From contig NC_135554.1 of the NCBI RefSeq assembly GCF_964340395.1, positions 19,574,592-19,638,591 of the forward strand: a DNA stretch of 64,000 nt, in the 5' to 3' direction. The DNA is from Glandiceps talaboti (taxonomy: Eukaryota; Hemichordata; Enteropneusta; Spengelidae). A program made the position numbers and the translations under genes. Numbering within the stretch: position 1 is the stretch's first letter; every line of letters begins with the position of its first letter. The notes below the pieces were generated by a model. That model had not been told where the DNA came from. It saw only the letters and a program-made list of their open reading frames with translations, and searched no databases. Positions 41,117 to 51,640 of the stretch are shown here, one piece after another.

Positions 41117-44100
41117 ATGGCGGCCTCCATGGACGGAAACAGATTGATTGATCTAGATGTTGCATACGACATGTGGCATAGCATTAAGGCTATTGGCTAT
41201 TCTAATCTTCCGAATAGTGTGTTTGCGGTGCATTTATTCAACATACACAGACGATACTGTGGGGAATGTTTTCCGGATGATCGTAAACAGCAAGTTTATG
41301 ACCGCAGGCATTACCAATACCAGGGACAGGGCAACGTGAAAGTCGAGACCGGAGGTCGCTGCCAGCAAGAAAACCAGAGTGATGCTATGCCACAGTCTAC
41401 ATCTATTGTAATACAGTGAGTTTAGTTTTACTGATATACTGGAAATAGATGGTTACTTGTCTTATTCATATCCATTACGATGCCTCTTGCTCTCACTAAT
41501 ACTCAGACCACTCCATGCTTCAGACACATTCAATATGGTAGTTGCTACAGGCAAGGTGCTGGACATTTACAACTGGGGGGGAGGGGGGGGGGGTTACATG
41601 GATCACTTTTAATAATAACTCTCCCATACAACAACTTAACTTAAGTTTCTATTGAGATACAAAGAGACATAAAATTAATATACATTGTATCATCACAGAA
41701 TCGAGATCTATACTATAGTCAAAAGAAATATTGCACCCAAAGTAACTTATGATGTTATGTCTTGGGTCACTGTCAGTGTGGTTGTCAGTGAGTAAGAAAT
41801 CGGGTTTGTTGGTGAGCTTGAAAATACCTTCATTGCTGAAAGCATTTATAAAGTATCTTCACCTTGCTGGCCACACCTACATCGCTATGGAACTTGCTTA
41901 CTGCATGTACTTTAGTGTAGAACAGAAAGTCATATAAAAAATATGGAGAAAAGAAGTGAAACGATTGGAAGTCAGATACTAACTTGAATCTGATTGGCTG
42001 ATTAGGAATTAATGAGATGAACCCAGGTGACAAGATAGTAAAATGTATCATAAGAATCAAAATAAATTATATTTAAGGAAAAGGAACACAGTATACTAGT
42101 ACTTAGTCTGTAAGGTACGCCGTGACGGGGCGCCCTCAAACATCGGCCAACCCCTAACACCGGAGGCCGGTGAGGGCAAAACGTCACGACGTATCTTACA
42201 GTCTAACTAGTACTATCACAAAACAAAATGGACATTGACACATACTACTAAGTGGGTGACTGACACAAGAGAGATGTTTCTAAACATGATCAAACAGTGA
42301 CCCTTGTATACAATTCTCCACACCTGTTTCGAAAAATTCATAATGATATCACCCTCTTTAGCAAAGCCATTAGTGCCCATATCCAACTGACTCACAATAA
42401 ATATACTCTCAGTTATCGTAAATTCAGTCACAGGGATGGAAATCTGTGGAATGTGTGTACCTGAATATAGATGTAAAGCAGGTTGAAACTTTTAAACACT
42501 TCAAAAAAAATTACAGAGACTATTTTGATGCCTAATTTTGACTTTGTCTGCCTTGAGATATTGTACATAATCACAGTGTGTATATATTTAAAAAAAAAAA
42601 AAATAAAAAAAAAAAATAAACATTATTATTTATGTCTTAAATGAAACTATTGAGAGTGTAAGTGGATTTATGGTATGATTTTAAATGAGGACCTCAACTG
42701 ACAGCAGTCGACCCTTTAGTGTCGTGTATTGCTTGTGGAGTTTTACTCTGAATAAATATTTTTTTATTGCAATATTTCAGAAATAACAGTATTCAATTAC
42801 AGTGCATTGTTAAATTCTAATCTATTCCAGTCTATTCCATCCACACAATGAATACCTTACTCATAGTAACTTAGTAAGTGATATGTCAAATAATATTGGG
42901 TGGGGATGAGGGGTGGGGGGGGGGTACCAATTAGTGAAATAAAATTGAGGGTGGAAAATATTCTCTACATATATGAATATGTTAAAGTTTATGCACCAAC
43001 CTCACTTTCACATATACACACTGAATGACCATCATGACCCTTGACCCTTGGCAAATTTGCATATCCATATTGTCGTTTAGCATGGGAAGTAAAGTTTTCT
43101 ATGTTTACATATTCACATTTATTCAGCTCAATCATCACAGACACAATACCATTTATAATAATAATTTATTCTCAAAATCATATGAATAAATCATATGAAT
43201 AAATTATTCTCAATGTAGAAAGTTGAAAAGAGAAAAAGACTGGAAATAGTTGCGTTTAGCAACTAATCGAGTTCAGCCTCATTACCAAGTGTACAATTAG
43301 CAAAAAATAATGTAAGTGATAACTTAACATATCAATGTCATTTCTTTCATATTTCTCCTGTTCTTTTACCAATAGACATGTGAAATTAGAAACCATAGGT
43401 GACCAATGTCAACAAGACTCGGAGGAGGTAGCAAGTGAACAGGATAGATATGTGAAATCAGAAACCATAGATGAGCAGTATCAACAAAACACAGAGGTAG
43501 CGAGAATTGGAAAAAATAGATGTATGACATCAGAAACCACAGATGAGCAGTATCAACAAGATTCAGTGGAGGTAACAAGTGAACAGGATAGAGGTGTGAA
43601 ATCAGAAACCATAGATGACCAGTATCAACAAAACACAGAGGTAGCAAGAACTGGAAAAAATAGATGTATGACATCAGAAACCACAGATGAGCAGTATCAA
43701 CAAGATTCAGTGGAGGTAACAAGTGAACAGGATAGAGGTGTGAAATCAGAAACCATAGATGACCAGTATCAACAAAACACAGAGGTAGCAAGAACTGGAA
43801 AAAATAGATGTATGACATCAGAAACCATAGATGACCAGTATCAACAAGACTCAGTGGAGGTAACAAGTGAACAGGATAGAGGTGTGAAATCAGAAACCAC
43901 AGATGAGCACTATGAACAAAACACAGAGGTAGCAAGAACTGGAAAAAATAGATGTATGACATCAGAAACCATAGATGACCAGTATCAACAAGACTCAGTG
44001 GAGGTAACAAATGAACAGGATAGAGGTGTGAAATCAGAAACCACAGATGAGCACTATCAACAAAACACAAAGGTAGCAAGAACTGGAAAAAATAGATGTA

Positions 44101-45671
44101 TGACATCAGAAACCATAGATGACCAGTATCAACAAGATTCAGTGGAGGTAACAAGTGAACAGGATAGAGGTGTGAAATCAGAAACCACAGATAACCATTA
44201 TCAACAAGACTCAGTGGAGGTAACAAGTGAACAGGATAGAGGTGTGAAATCAGAAACCATAGATGAGCACTATCAACAAAACACAGAGGTAGCAAGAACT
44301 GGAAAAAATAGATGTATGACATCAGAAACCATAGATGACCATTATCAACAAAACACAGAGGTGGTAACAACTGAACAAGAAGATGAAAGCAACTGTTGCT
44401 TAACTGATCATCACCAATTGTTAATCATCGAAAACCATTCTGAAGCTTTGCCAGACTGGTCCGACGAAACTAATAATCATGGATTTTCTAGCAATTCTGT
44501 AGACACTACTTGTACTCGTACAGTTGATAATGTGATGAAGTCCATAACAATAAAGAAGGAAGGGAGTGATGATAATCAACAAACCAACCAACAAGCACTG
44601 TGTATGGAATATGAGGATAAAAGTGAACACAGGCTTGACACAGAAAGTTCTATCAATGAACCTTTTCCATCTCAATTATTTCAAGTCCCACTGAATGTAC
44701 ATACTGTTGAATTTGAAAGGATAGACAATATACATGTAGACTCTAATGAAAAAAATAACTTGTGTGAACCTCATTTAAATGGAGACAAACATACAGAAGT
44801 GAAAACTAAGGATATGCTTTCCAGAATGGAAAAGTCAATTGAACACTCAAAGATAGGTAAAGGTTGTCAATCCAGGGACTCTTTCAAGAGACAAACAAGT
44901 AAAAAACTATTTGTATGCACAGAATGTGGTAAAAACTTTAAGCAAAGTGGCCATCTGAGGACACACTTAAGATTGCATACAAATGAAAGACCGTATGTAT
45001 GTAAAGAGTGTGGTCAAAGTTTTAAACAAAGTGGTGGTTTGAAAAAACACAGCATGATCCACACAAATGAAAGACCACATGTATGTGAAGAGTGTGGTAA
45101 AGGTTTCATCCAAAGGTTTTCTTTGATTATCCATCAGAGGATCCACACAAATGACAGACCATTTGTATGCAAAGAGTGTGGTAAAGGGTTTAAAAACAAA
45201 TGGAATATGAAGAAACATAGAAGAATCCATACAAATGACAAACCATATGTATGTGAAGAGTGTGGTAAAGGGTTTTATGCAAGTGACGGGTTGAAAAAGC
45301 ACATTAGTAGAATCCACACAAATGAATGGCCATTTGTATGTAAAGAGTGTGGTAAAGGGTTTATTGCAAGTGGCGATCTGAAAACACACTTTAGAATCCA
45401 TACAAATGAAAGACCATATGTATGTGAAAAGTGTGGTAAAAGTTTCAAACAAAGGGTCTCTTTGAATGTACACCTGAGGATCCACACAAATGAAAGACCG
45501 TTTGAATGTAAACAGTGTGGTAAAAAGTTCAGTGATAAGAGCAATATGAAAAAACACATGAGAATCCACACAGATGAAAGACCATTTGTATGTAAAAAGT
45601 GTGGTAAAGGGTTTAATCAAAGCGAAACACTAAAGAGACATTCAATGATTCATATCAAGGAAAGGCAATAG
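41117..45671 (+). CDS. C2H2 zinc-finger protein, copy 1 (9 fingers, repeat-expanded linker)
   Basis: A probable sequence-specific nuclear DNA-binding regulator. Exon 1 is 41117-41415 and exon 2 is 43376-45671 (GT/AG, phase 2), giving 864 residues. Exon 1 encodes a shared N-terminal domain (LIDLDVAYDMWHSIKAIGYS ... FAVHLFNIHRRYCGECFPDD) that is not KRAB, SCAN, BTB or an obvious ZAD. Exon 2 begins with an array of 24-residue repeats (see separate entry), then an acidic linker with IKKEGSDD. Nine C2H2 fingers of the form C-x2-C-x12-H-x3-H follow (44911-45650; finger 5 has H-x4-H). They are joined by HTNERP linkers instead of the usual HTGEKP. An in-frame ATG at 41054 would add 21 residues; I prefer 41117 because it sits in the ACAAACATGGCG context shared with copy 2. 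It is tandem with its paralogue at 47479. Confidence 0.9.
42104..42205. mobile_element. 102-bp MITE with 9-bp target-site duplication
   Basis: It lies in the intron of zinc-finger copy 1. The ends TAGTCTGTAAGGTACGCCGT and, inverted, TAGACTGTAAGATACGTCGT match except for three positions. ACTAGTACT occurs directly outside both ends (42095-42103 and 42206-42214), a 9-base direct repeat consistent with a target-site duplication. An inner inverted pair (GCGCCCTCA / TGAGGGC) is also present. There is no coding capacity. A 9-base duplication would fit Mutator-like elements; 8 bases (hAT) cannot be excluded. Confidence 0.75.
42585..42620. repeat. Poly(A)-rich tract
   Basis: A-runs broken by single T bases, in the intron of zinc-finger copy 1. 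It could be a retroelement tail or a simple repeat. Confidence 0.7.
43376..44370 (+). repeat. Coding 72/144-bp tandem repeat array
   Basis: Inside exon 2 of zinc-finger copy 1. The DNA period is 144 bases (for example TGTATGACATCAGAA at 43521 and again at 43665), made of two related 72-base half units. Half units alternate between GVKSETIDDQYQQNTEVART-like and CMTSETTDEQYQQDSVEVTS-like. About 14 half units are present; one 'CMTSE' half is missing near 44200. The long open frame on the opposite strand (44370-43366) is a shadow of the repeat. Confidence 0.95.
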
Positions 45672-45866
45672 TTTTGGAGAATGTATGATAAAAGGTTTAA
45701 TTAACGAGACACGTGATAAGCTGCACAGATTGAAAATGATAAACCTTTGATGTGATTGTAACTTGTAAAGTTTGTACATAGTAAACTTGAAGATGTACTT
45801 GAATATCAACTGATCTGATATAGTGTTTTGTGTTTGTTTGTTTTAACCCCCACTCTGGCATGCTCC

Positions 45867-45870
<4 letters not shown>

Positions 45871-45915
<45 letters not shown>

Positions 45916-45963
45916 TGCGTGTGTGTGTATGTGTGTGTGTGCATGCATGCATGTGTGTGTGTG
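45871..45963. repeat. (GT)n microsatellite
   Basis: GT units with TCTGC and GCATGCATGC interruptions, about 200 bases after zinc-finger copy 1. Confidence 0.95.
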
Positions 45964-46127
45964 TTTAATTGCTTTAGTATGTGATGGTACTGCTAAGAAC
46001 TTATGACATCTATTTGTTAAACTATAAGATGACGCCAACTTACATGTGCAGTTTATGTCAAAAAATATTATCTTGGATTTTGGAAGATATTTAAATTTAA
46101 AGGATCTCAAAATTTGTGGAAATGTTT

Positions 46128-46326
46128 CTTCAGATGAATTTGAAATTTCATATCAGACCTTGTTCAGCTAGACATAAAGAGAGTACTTGAGATTTGATGC
46201 CACGGATAGCACTAGACTACTACTTCCCTGGCCCCCTAATGTCAAACTGTAGTTGTGTCAGACGTTAGAATATGCTGGTCACTATTAAGTGGGGTGGCAG
46301 GTGAGGTGGTGGGGGTGAGGGATGTA
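46128..46326 (+). repeat. 199-bp direct repeat, copy A
   Basis: Identical to 48168-48366 except at about four positions, by eye. It lies downstream of zinc-finger copy 1, whereas copy B lies in the intron of copy 2, so it is not simply part of a collinear tandem gene duplication. Confidence 0.9.
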
Positions 46327-46544
46327 TGGATAACAAATATGTGCATGACAGGACACTCATACTGAATTTTGATGCACCTGAACTAAGGTTGACCACTGCA
46401 GTCACTATCTAATATTAACATTAACACACCCCTTTTTCTGTTTCATTACTTGGAAAAATGTTGTGCACCTATCAATATCAATATTATGAGTGAGAGCGCA
46501 AGATCGCGATTGTTTCTTTGGTGTAGTGGAATGATCAAAGCTTT

Positions 46545-46860
46545 CTTTTCAGACCTGGACCTTTGACCTTGACCTTCAGGGGTCAGTTATCAAAATCAAG
46601 CTAATTTCTGCCTGTCACAGACACATTGTAGTATTTACATATTGAAAATTTCTTTCAAAGCATGTTTACAAGTAATACTGAAGAAAAAAAAGGATTATTT
46701 TTTGGTGCTCATATCACTTTTACAGAATAGCAGCCATATTTGTAGTTAAAAGTGAACATTTACTGCATAACATTTGGTCCTGGCCTGGATCTTCAGATTC
46801 AGTTACTGAAATTCAGCTAATTTCCTGCATTATCACAGACACTTTGTAGGATTTTTTTTT
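46545..46860 (+). repeat. Dispersed repeat with TGACCT half sites
   Basis: It contains GACCTTTGACCTTGACCT (about 46556) and recurring phrases (GCTAATTTC, CACAGACAC-TTGTAG, GGTGCTCATATCACTTTTAC). Related copies occur at 51030-51640 and, inverted, at about 59320-59650. Confidence 0.65.
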
Positions 46861-47478
46861 TTAAATGTAATTCGTTAAATTCGTTGTATAGGAACAAGGA
46901 TATCAATATTAAATTACTTTGCTATTTGTGTATGCCATGTTATTGAAAGCTTAGATGTATATCGTTGCTGTTGACTTGTTTGTTTATTTGTTATAAACTA
47001 AAACAACCATAGCTTTTACCCCCCCCCCCCCCTCACTTCCCCCATGGATAAATATCATCCACTGATCCATAGACCCTCCACAGTTGATTTAGGGTCTATA
47101 ACTATAAATGGAAAGATTCAAGTACATGCAATGCTCCAAGTGTGACAGACAAGGGAAGGGCAGTGAGAAACGATTACATTTAGTCATGCTCGTTTGTTTC
47201 GTTATTTCATACATGTAAGCATTTTTTCTATTTCTTTATTTCTACATGCTTATTTATTAATTTATTCTTACAGTCATTTACTTAACAGGTGCAGCCAATG
47301 GGTAGATTTGTGGTTTTCATTAATTAAAAACTTTATTTGAAATATAGAGAAAATAAGAAAATAATAGTAGAAATGCAGAAATCGCGAAATCAAAAATACG
47401 TATGTATTCGTCCCGTTCCCTGTGGTGAATCTCAATCCGTCCGGCCCACCTATCCCACAATTCTTGCGCACAACAAAC

Positions 47479-50400
47479 ATGGCGACCCTCAGCAATGAAC
47501 GTACATTGATTGATCTCGATGTTGCGTACGACATTTGGCATAGCATTAAGGCTATTGGCTATTCTGAACAACCGAATAGTTTGTTTGCAGTGCATTTATT
47601 CAACATACACAGACGACATTGTTGGGAATGTTTTCCGAATGATTATCTTGAAGAAGCTTATGACCACAGTCAGGTCAACCAGAACAATGTTAAAATTGAA
47701 AGCAATGAAACGCAACCGCATATCCAGTGTGATGATGCAGTGCCGCAGTCTACGTCAACTCCGTTGAAGTAAGTCAGTTCAAAATCCAATGTAGACGTCG
47801 CCGGCTAATGAACGATTAGCCGACATCTACATCGGATTTTAATCAGATTGGATGTAACCGTGGAGTCGAATTATCTCTTTACCGCCGTGTAGCTCAATCA
47901 ATGAGCCATCATTAACCACATCATGCAATAAGAATAGAATAACATATTTTATTGCATACGTTAATAAAACTACAGCTTTTCTGTAATATTAAAGTGTTTG
48001 GAATGATGTAAACAATGTATGATCAGTGGGTCACATGGTAGCAAGCATCCTGATCAGACAAATATACCATCTTTGGACATAACTATACGCCCAATATCTA
48101 AAAACTAACTTATCATTAGACTTGTGTGATTGATTAACAAAGACATGATGTTCATGACCATAGGTGGCTTCAGATGAATTTGAAATTTCATCTCAGACCT
48201 TGTTCAGCTAGACATAAAGAGAGTACTTGAGATTTGATGCCACGGATAGCACTAGACTACTACTTCCCTGGCCCCCTAATGTCAAACTGTAGCTGTGTCA
48301 GACGTTAGAATATGCTGGTCACTATTAACTGGGGTGGCAGGTGAGGTGGTGGGGGTGAGGGGTGTAATAGATGGGTCACATTTAATGAGTCTAACATGGA
48401 TTTATGCTTACTACCAAGATGTCCAAAAAAAACCCCCAATACTCAGTGACTGTACAATCTCTGTACATAAGCATCATTAGTTTCATGGATACTCGGGAAA
48501 TGTAATCATATAAGTTACTCATTCGTGGGATAGGTGAAACGGTTTTTGATCAAACGCAAGTAGATGAGTGACAGCTGGGAGTGGCGATACAGTGATTCAG
48601 TCGGCCTTTGCAGCCAGGATCAGAGAACAAATACGGAAGTGATGTTTGGTCATTTATCAAACAAGGCTGTCACCAAAGTGCTCAAAACGAACAAAATTTA
48701 AGTGGACCACCAACTTTTCGTTTTTGGTGGTTCAAAATGAAACAGTGGTGGCTTTTGGATGCAAGACCACCGTTAATTTTGAGTATAACTTAATGATGAT
48801 TCAAAAATCTAGAAACGAAATGATATTGTGTCAAACAATAGGGACTTGGAGAGGGGACACAGAACTTATCAGTCTGTACCTCTACAGAAAGTAAAATAAG
48901 AAGAGGATGGAAAATAAGTATCTGCACCACTTTTGCTTCTACATATACACAATGAATAACCATGACCCTTGGTCACTTTGCATGTTACATAGTGTTGTTG
49001 AGCAAGTTTTTTTTTCCTTTTTGTAATTTAGCTCAACGATCTTGGCATATAGCCATCTATAATGTCAGTGTCATTTCTTACACATTTCCTCTGTTGTTTT
49101 ACAAATAGATGTATGAAATCAGAAATTATTGATAACCTTTATCAACAAGATTCCGAGGTGACAACTGATGGAGAAGATAGATGTGTGAAGTCAGACACTA
49201 TTGATGACCAGCATCAAGAAAACTTGGAGGTGGTGACAACTGGACAAGATAGCTATATGAGATCAGAAACCATAGATGAACAGTATAACCAAGACATGGG
49301 GGAGATTAAAGTTAGACAAGAACATGAAAGCAACTGCTACACAACTGATAATTACCAATTGTTAGGTGCAGAAGACCATTCTGAAACTTTACCAAACTCG
49401 TCCAGTGACTGTTTACCAAACCACAATAATAGTGTTGTTCCTAGCAATGCTGTATACACTACTATTCCACAGAAAACAAATACATGTGATAATGGGATGG
49501 ATTCAATAATAATAAAGACTGAAGGAGGCGATGATGATAATAATCAACCAACCAACCAAAAAGCACAATGCATGGAATATGAGGACAAACGTAGATTGAG
49601 ACCAATTTTTGCAGATACTTGTAGCAGTGAACCCTTTCCTACTCAGGTTTTTCAAGTCCCACTGCATGGAGATACTATCGACACAATAGACCATATACAT
49701 GTGGACAGCAGTGAAAAAGATAACTTAAACATATGCTGTCAAACTCCACTAAATGAAAACAAACATATAGGAGGTGAAAATAGCTACATGATGTCAAGTC
49801 AAAGTCAACACACAGTGAATAGTAAAGGCTGTCAATCAAGGAATAGTTTCAAGGAATATACCAAGGTACACACAAATAATAGACCATTTGTATGCAAAGT
49901 GTGTGATAAAAGGTTTAAGAAAAAAGGGCATCTGAAGACACACCTAAGAATTCATACCAATGAAAAACCATATTTATGCAAAGTGTGTGGTAAAGGGTTT
50001 AATCAAAATGGAAATCTCAAAAAACACATGTGGACACATACAAGTGAAAGACCGTTTGTATGCAATGAGTGCGGTAAAGGGTTTTGTGATGATAGCAAAT
50101 TGCAGAGACACATAAAAATCCACACAGATGAAAGACTTTATGTGTGTGCAGAATGTGGTAAACGGTTTCGTCAAAAAAGCACTATGAAGACACACATGAA
50201 AACCCACACAAATGAAAGACCATTTATATGCAACATGTGTGGTAAAGGGTTTAAACACAGTAGTACTCGGAAGGTGCACATGCAAATGCACACAGATGGA
50301 AAACTATTTGTGTGCAAAGAGTGTGGTAAAGGGTTCACTGAATATGTTGATCTGAAAACACACATGGTGATCCACACAAATGAACGTCTGTTTGTCTGTG

Positions 50401-50849
50401 TAGAATGTGGTAAAGGGTTTAAACAGAAAAGCAGCCTGAAGAAGCACTTCATAATCCACACCAATGAAAGACCATTTATTTGCCAAGAGTGTGGTAAAAG
50501 GTTTAATCTCAATAGCACTCTGAAGATGCACGTTAGAATCCACAAAAATGAAAGACCATTTATGTGCCAAGAGTGTGGCAAGGGGTTTAACAGCAGTAGC
50601 AATCTGAACATGCACATTAGAAGTCACACGAATGAAAGACCATACGCATGTAAAGAGTGTGGGAAAGGGTTCAGTGGAAGTGGCAATCTGAAAACACACA
50701 TGAGAATCCATACAAATGAACGACCATTTGTATGTGTAGAGTGTGGTAAAGGGTTTAATCAAAGAAAAACGCTGTTGTCTCATTCGAGGCTACACTTAAA
50801 AGAAAACCCAATAGTTAGGGATACATATGACAAAAGGTTTTTAATGTAA
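47479..50849 (+). CDS. C2H2 zinc-finger protein, copy 2 (11 fingers)
   Basis: Paralogue of the gene at 41117 and likewise a probable nuclear DNA-binding regulator. Exon 1 is 47479-47768 and exon 2 is 49109-50849 (GT/AG, same phase as copy 1), giving 676 residues. Exon 1 encodes the same N-terminal domain (LIDLDVAYDIWHSIKAIGYS ... HLFNIHRRHCWECFPND). Exon 2 carries only about three repeat units (CMKSEIID, CVKSDTIDD, YMRSETIDE), unlike the expanded array of copy 1, then a matching acidic linker (IIIKTEGGDD, CMEYEDK, FQVPLHGDT). Eleven C2H2 fingers follow (about 49888-50795), mostly joined by HTNERPF linkers. A degenerate half finger (SFKEYTKVH) precedes the array and a cysteine-less remnant (DTYDKRFLM) ends the protein. 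An in-frame ATG at 47422 would add 19 residues. Confidence 0.9.
47781..47840. repeat. Near-perfect intronic hairpin
   Basis: The arms AAAATCCAATGTAGACGTCG-CCGGCTAAT and ATTAGCCGACATCTACATCGGATTTT pair over about 26 bases with a 5-base loop. The hairpin starts 12 bases after the exon 1 donor of zinc-finger copy 2. It could be a small foldback element or an RNA hairpin; the corresponding place in copy 1 lacks it. Confidence 0.75.
48168..48366 (+). repeat. 199-bp direct repeat, copy B
   Basis: Intronic in zinc-finger copy 2; pairs with 46128-46326 at about 98% identity by eye. Confidence 0.9.
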
Positions 50850-51029
50850 ATATTGAATTAACAAACGGTAAAGCTTGTAAATGTTGAAAATACATGTAAA
50901 TTTGAATTGAAATGATAGTTCCTTTCTATTTTATTTTAGGGATTGTGAATGTTGTAAAATAAGCTCAGAAAACAAATTTGCTGGGGGTTACTTTTGAATG
51001 ATCAAGATCAAGCCAGCCTATCACCAACA

Positions 51030-51640
51030 TATTGTTATATTTTCATATTGCCAATTTTTTTAAAATCATATTTACAAGTAATGATGAAAAAAAAAGAACT
51101 ATACACAAACATTATATTTGGTGCTCATATCACTTTTACTGACTGGCAACCATATTTAAAAAAAAAACTCCCTATATTACTGCATAAACTGTAATACATA
51201 GAGACTCCATTCAAGTGTCTAACCCCATATAATCATATGCAAAGTTTTTTCTTGTATGACGGCGACCTTTGACCTGTACCTTGACCTACAGGGTTAGCCC
51301 ATCAAAACTAAGCCGTTACTTACATATTGCAGACACTTTTGTAGCAATTATGTGTGGCTAATTTCTTTTACATTATGTCTATAGATAATACAGAACTATA
51401 TAAAGATATACATGTGTATTTATAGTGAGCAATCATGATTTACCACATAAGTAACTAAAGAATGTTAATACATACAGACTACATTCAAGTGTCTACCCCC
51501 ATATTGCCAGGTTTAAACTTTCTTTTCAGACATTGACCTTTGGCCTTTACCTGGATCTTTAGATACAATTATCAAAATTCAGCAATTTCCTTCTTTATCA
51601 TTAACAGACACTTTGTAGTATTTATCTGTCGCCACCAATT
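51030..51640 (+). repeat. Dispersed repeat with TGACCT half sites
   Basis: Two consecutive related units with GACCTTTGACCTGTACCTTGACCT (51260-51283) and GACCTTTGGCCTTTACCTGG (about 51536), each followed by a CAGACACTTT-GTAG phrase. The unit resembles 46545-46860, so the duplicated zinc-finger block probably included this 3' flank. Confidence 0.65.

Larger units (their letters stand above)
45672..47478. other. Region between the two zinc-finger genes
   Basis: It holds the 3' flank of copy 1, a GT microsatellite (45871-45963), one copy of a 199-bp repeat (46128-46326), repeats with tandem TGACCT half sites (about 46545-46860), a 9-bp hairpin (ATAGACCCT at 47069 / AGGGTCTAT at 47091) and a poly(C) run near 47020. 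No other gene seen. Confidence 0.55.

Noticed and set aside
43366-44370. 334-codon open frame on the - strand (Trp/Phe/Leu-rich repeats)
   Set aside because: It is the antisense of the coding repeat array in zinc-finger copy 1. It mirrors its period exactly and has no domain of its own.
44967-50783. Long - strand frames opposite the finger arrays (Phe-Thr-Thr-Leu repeats)
   Set aside because: Regular antisense of C2H2 finger repeats; no independent evidence.
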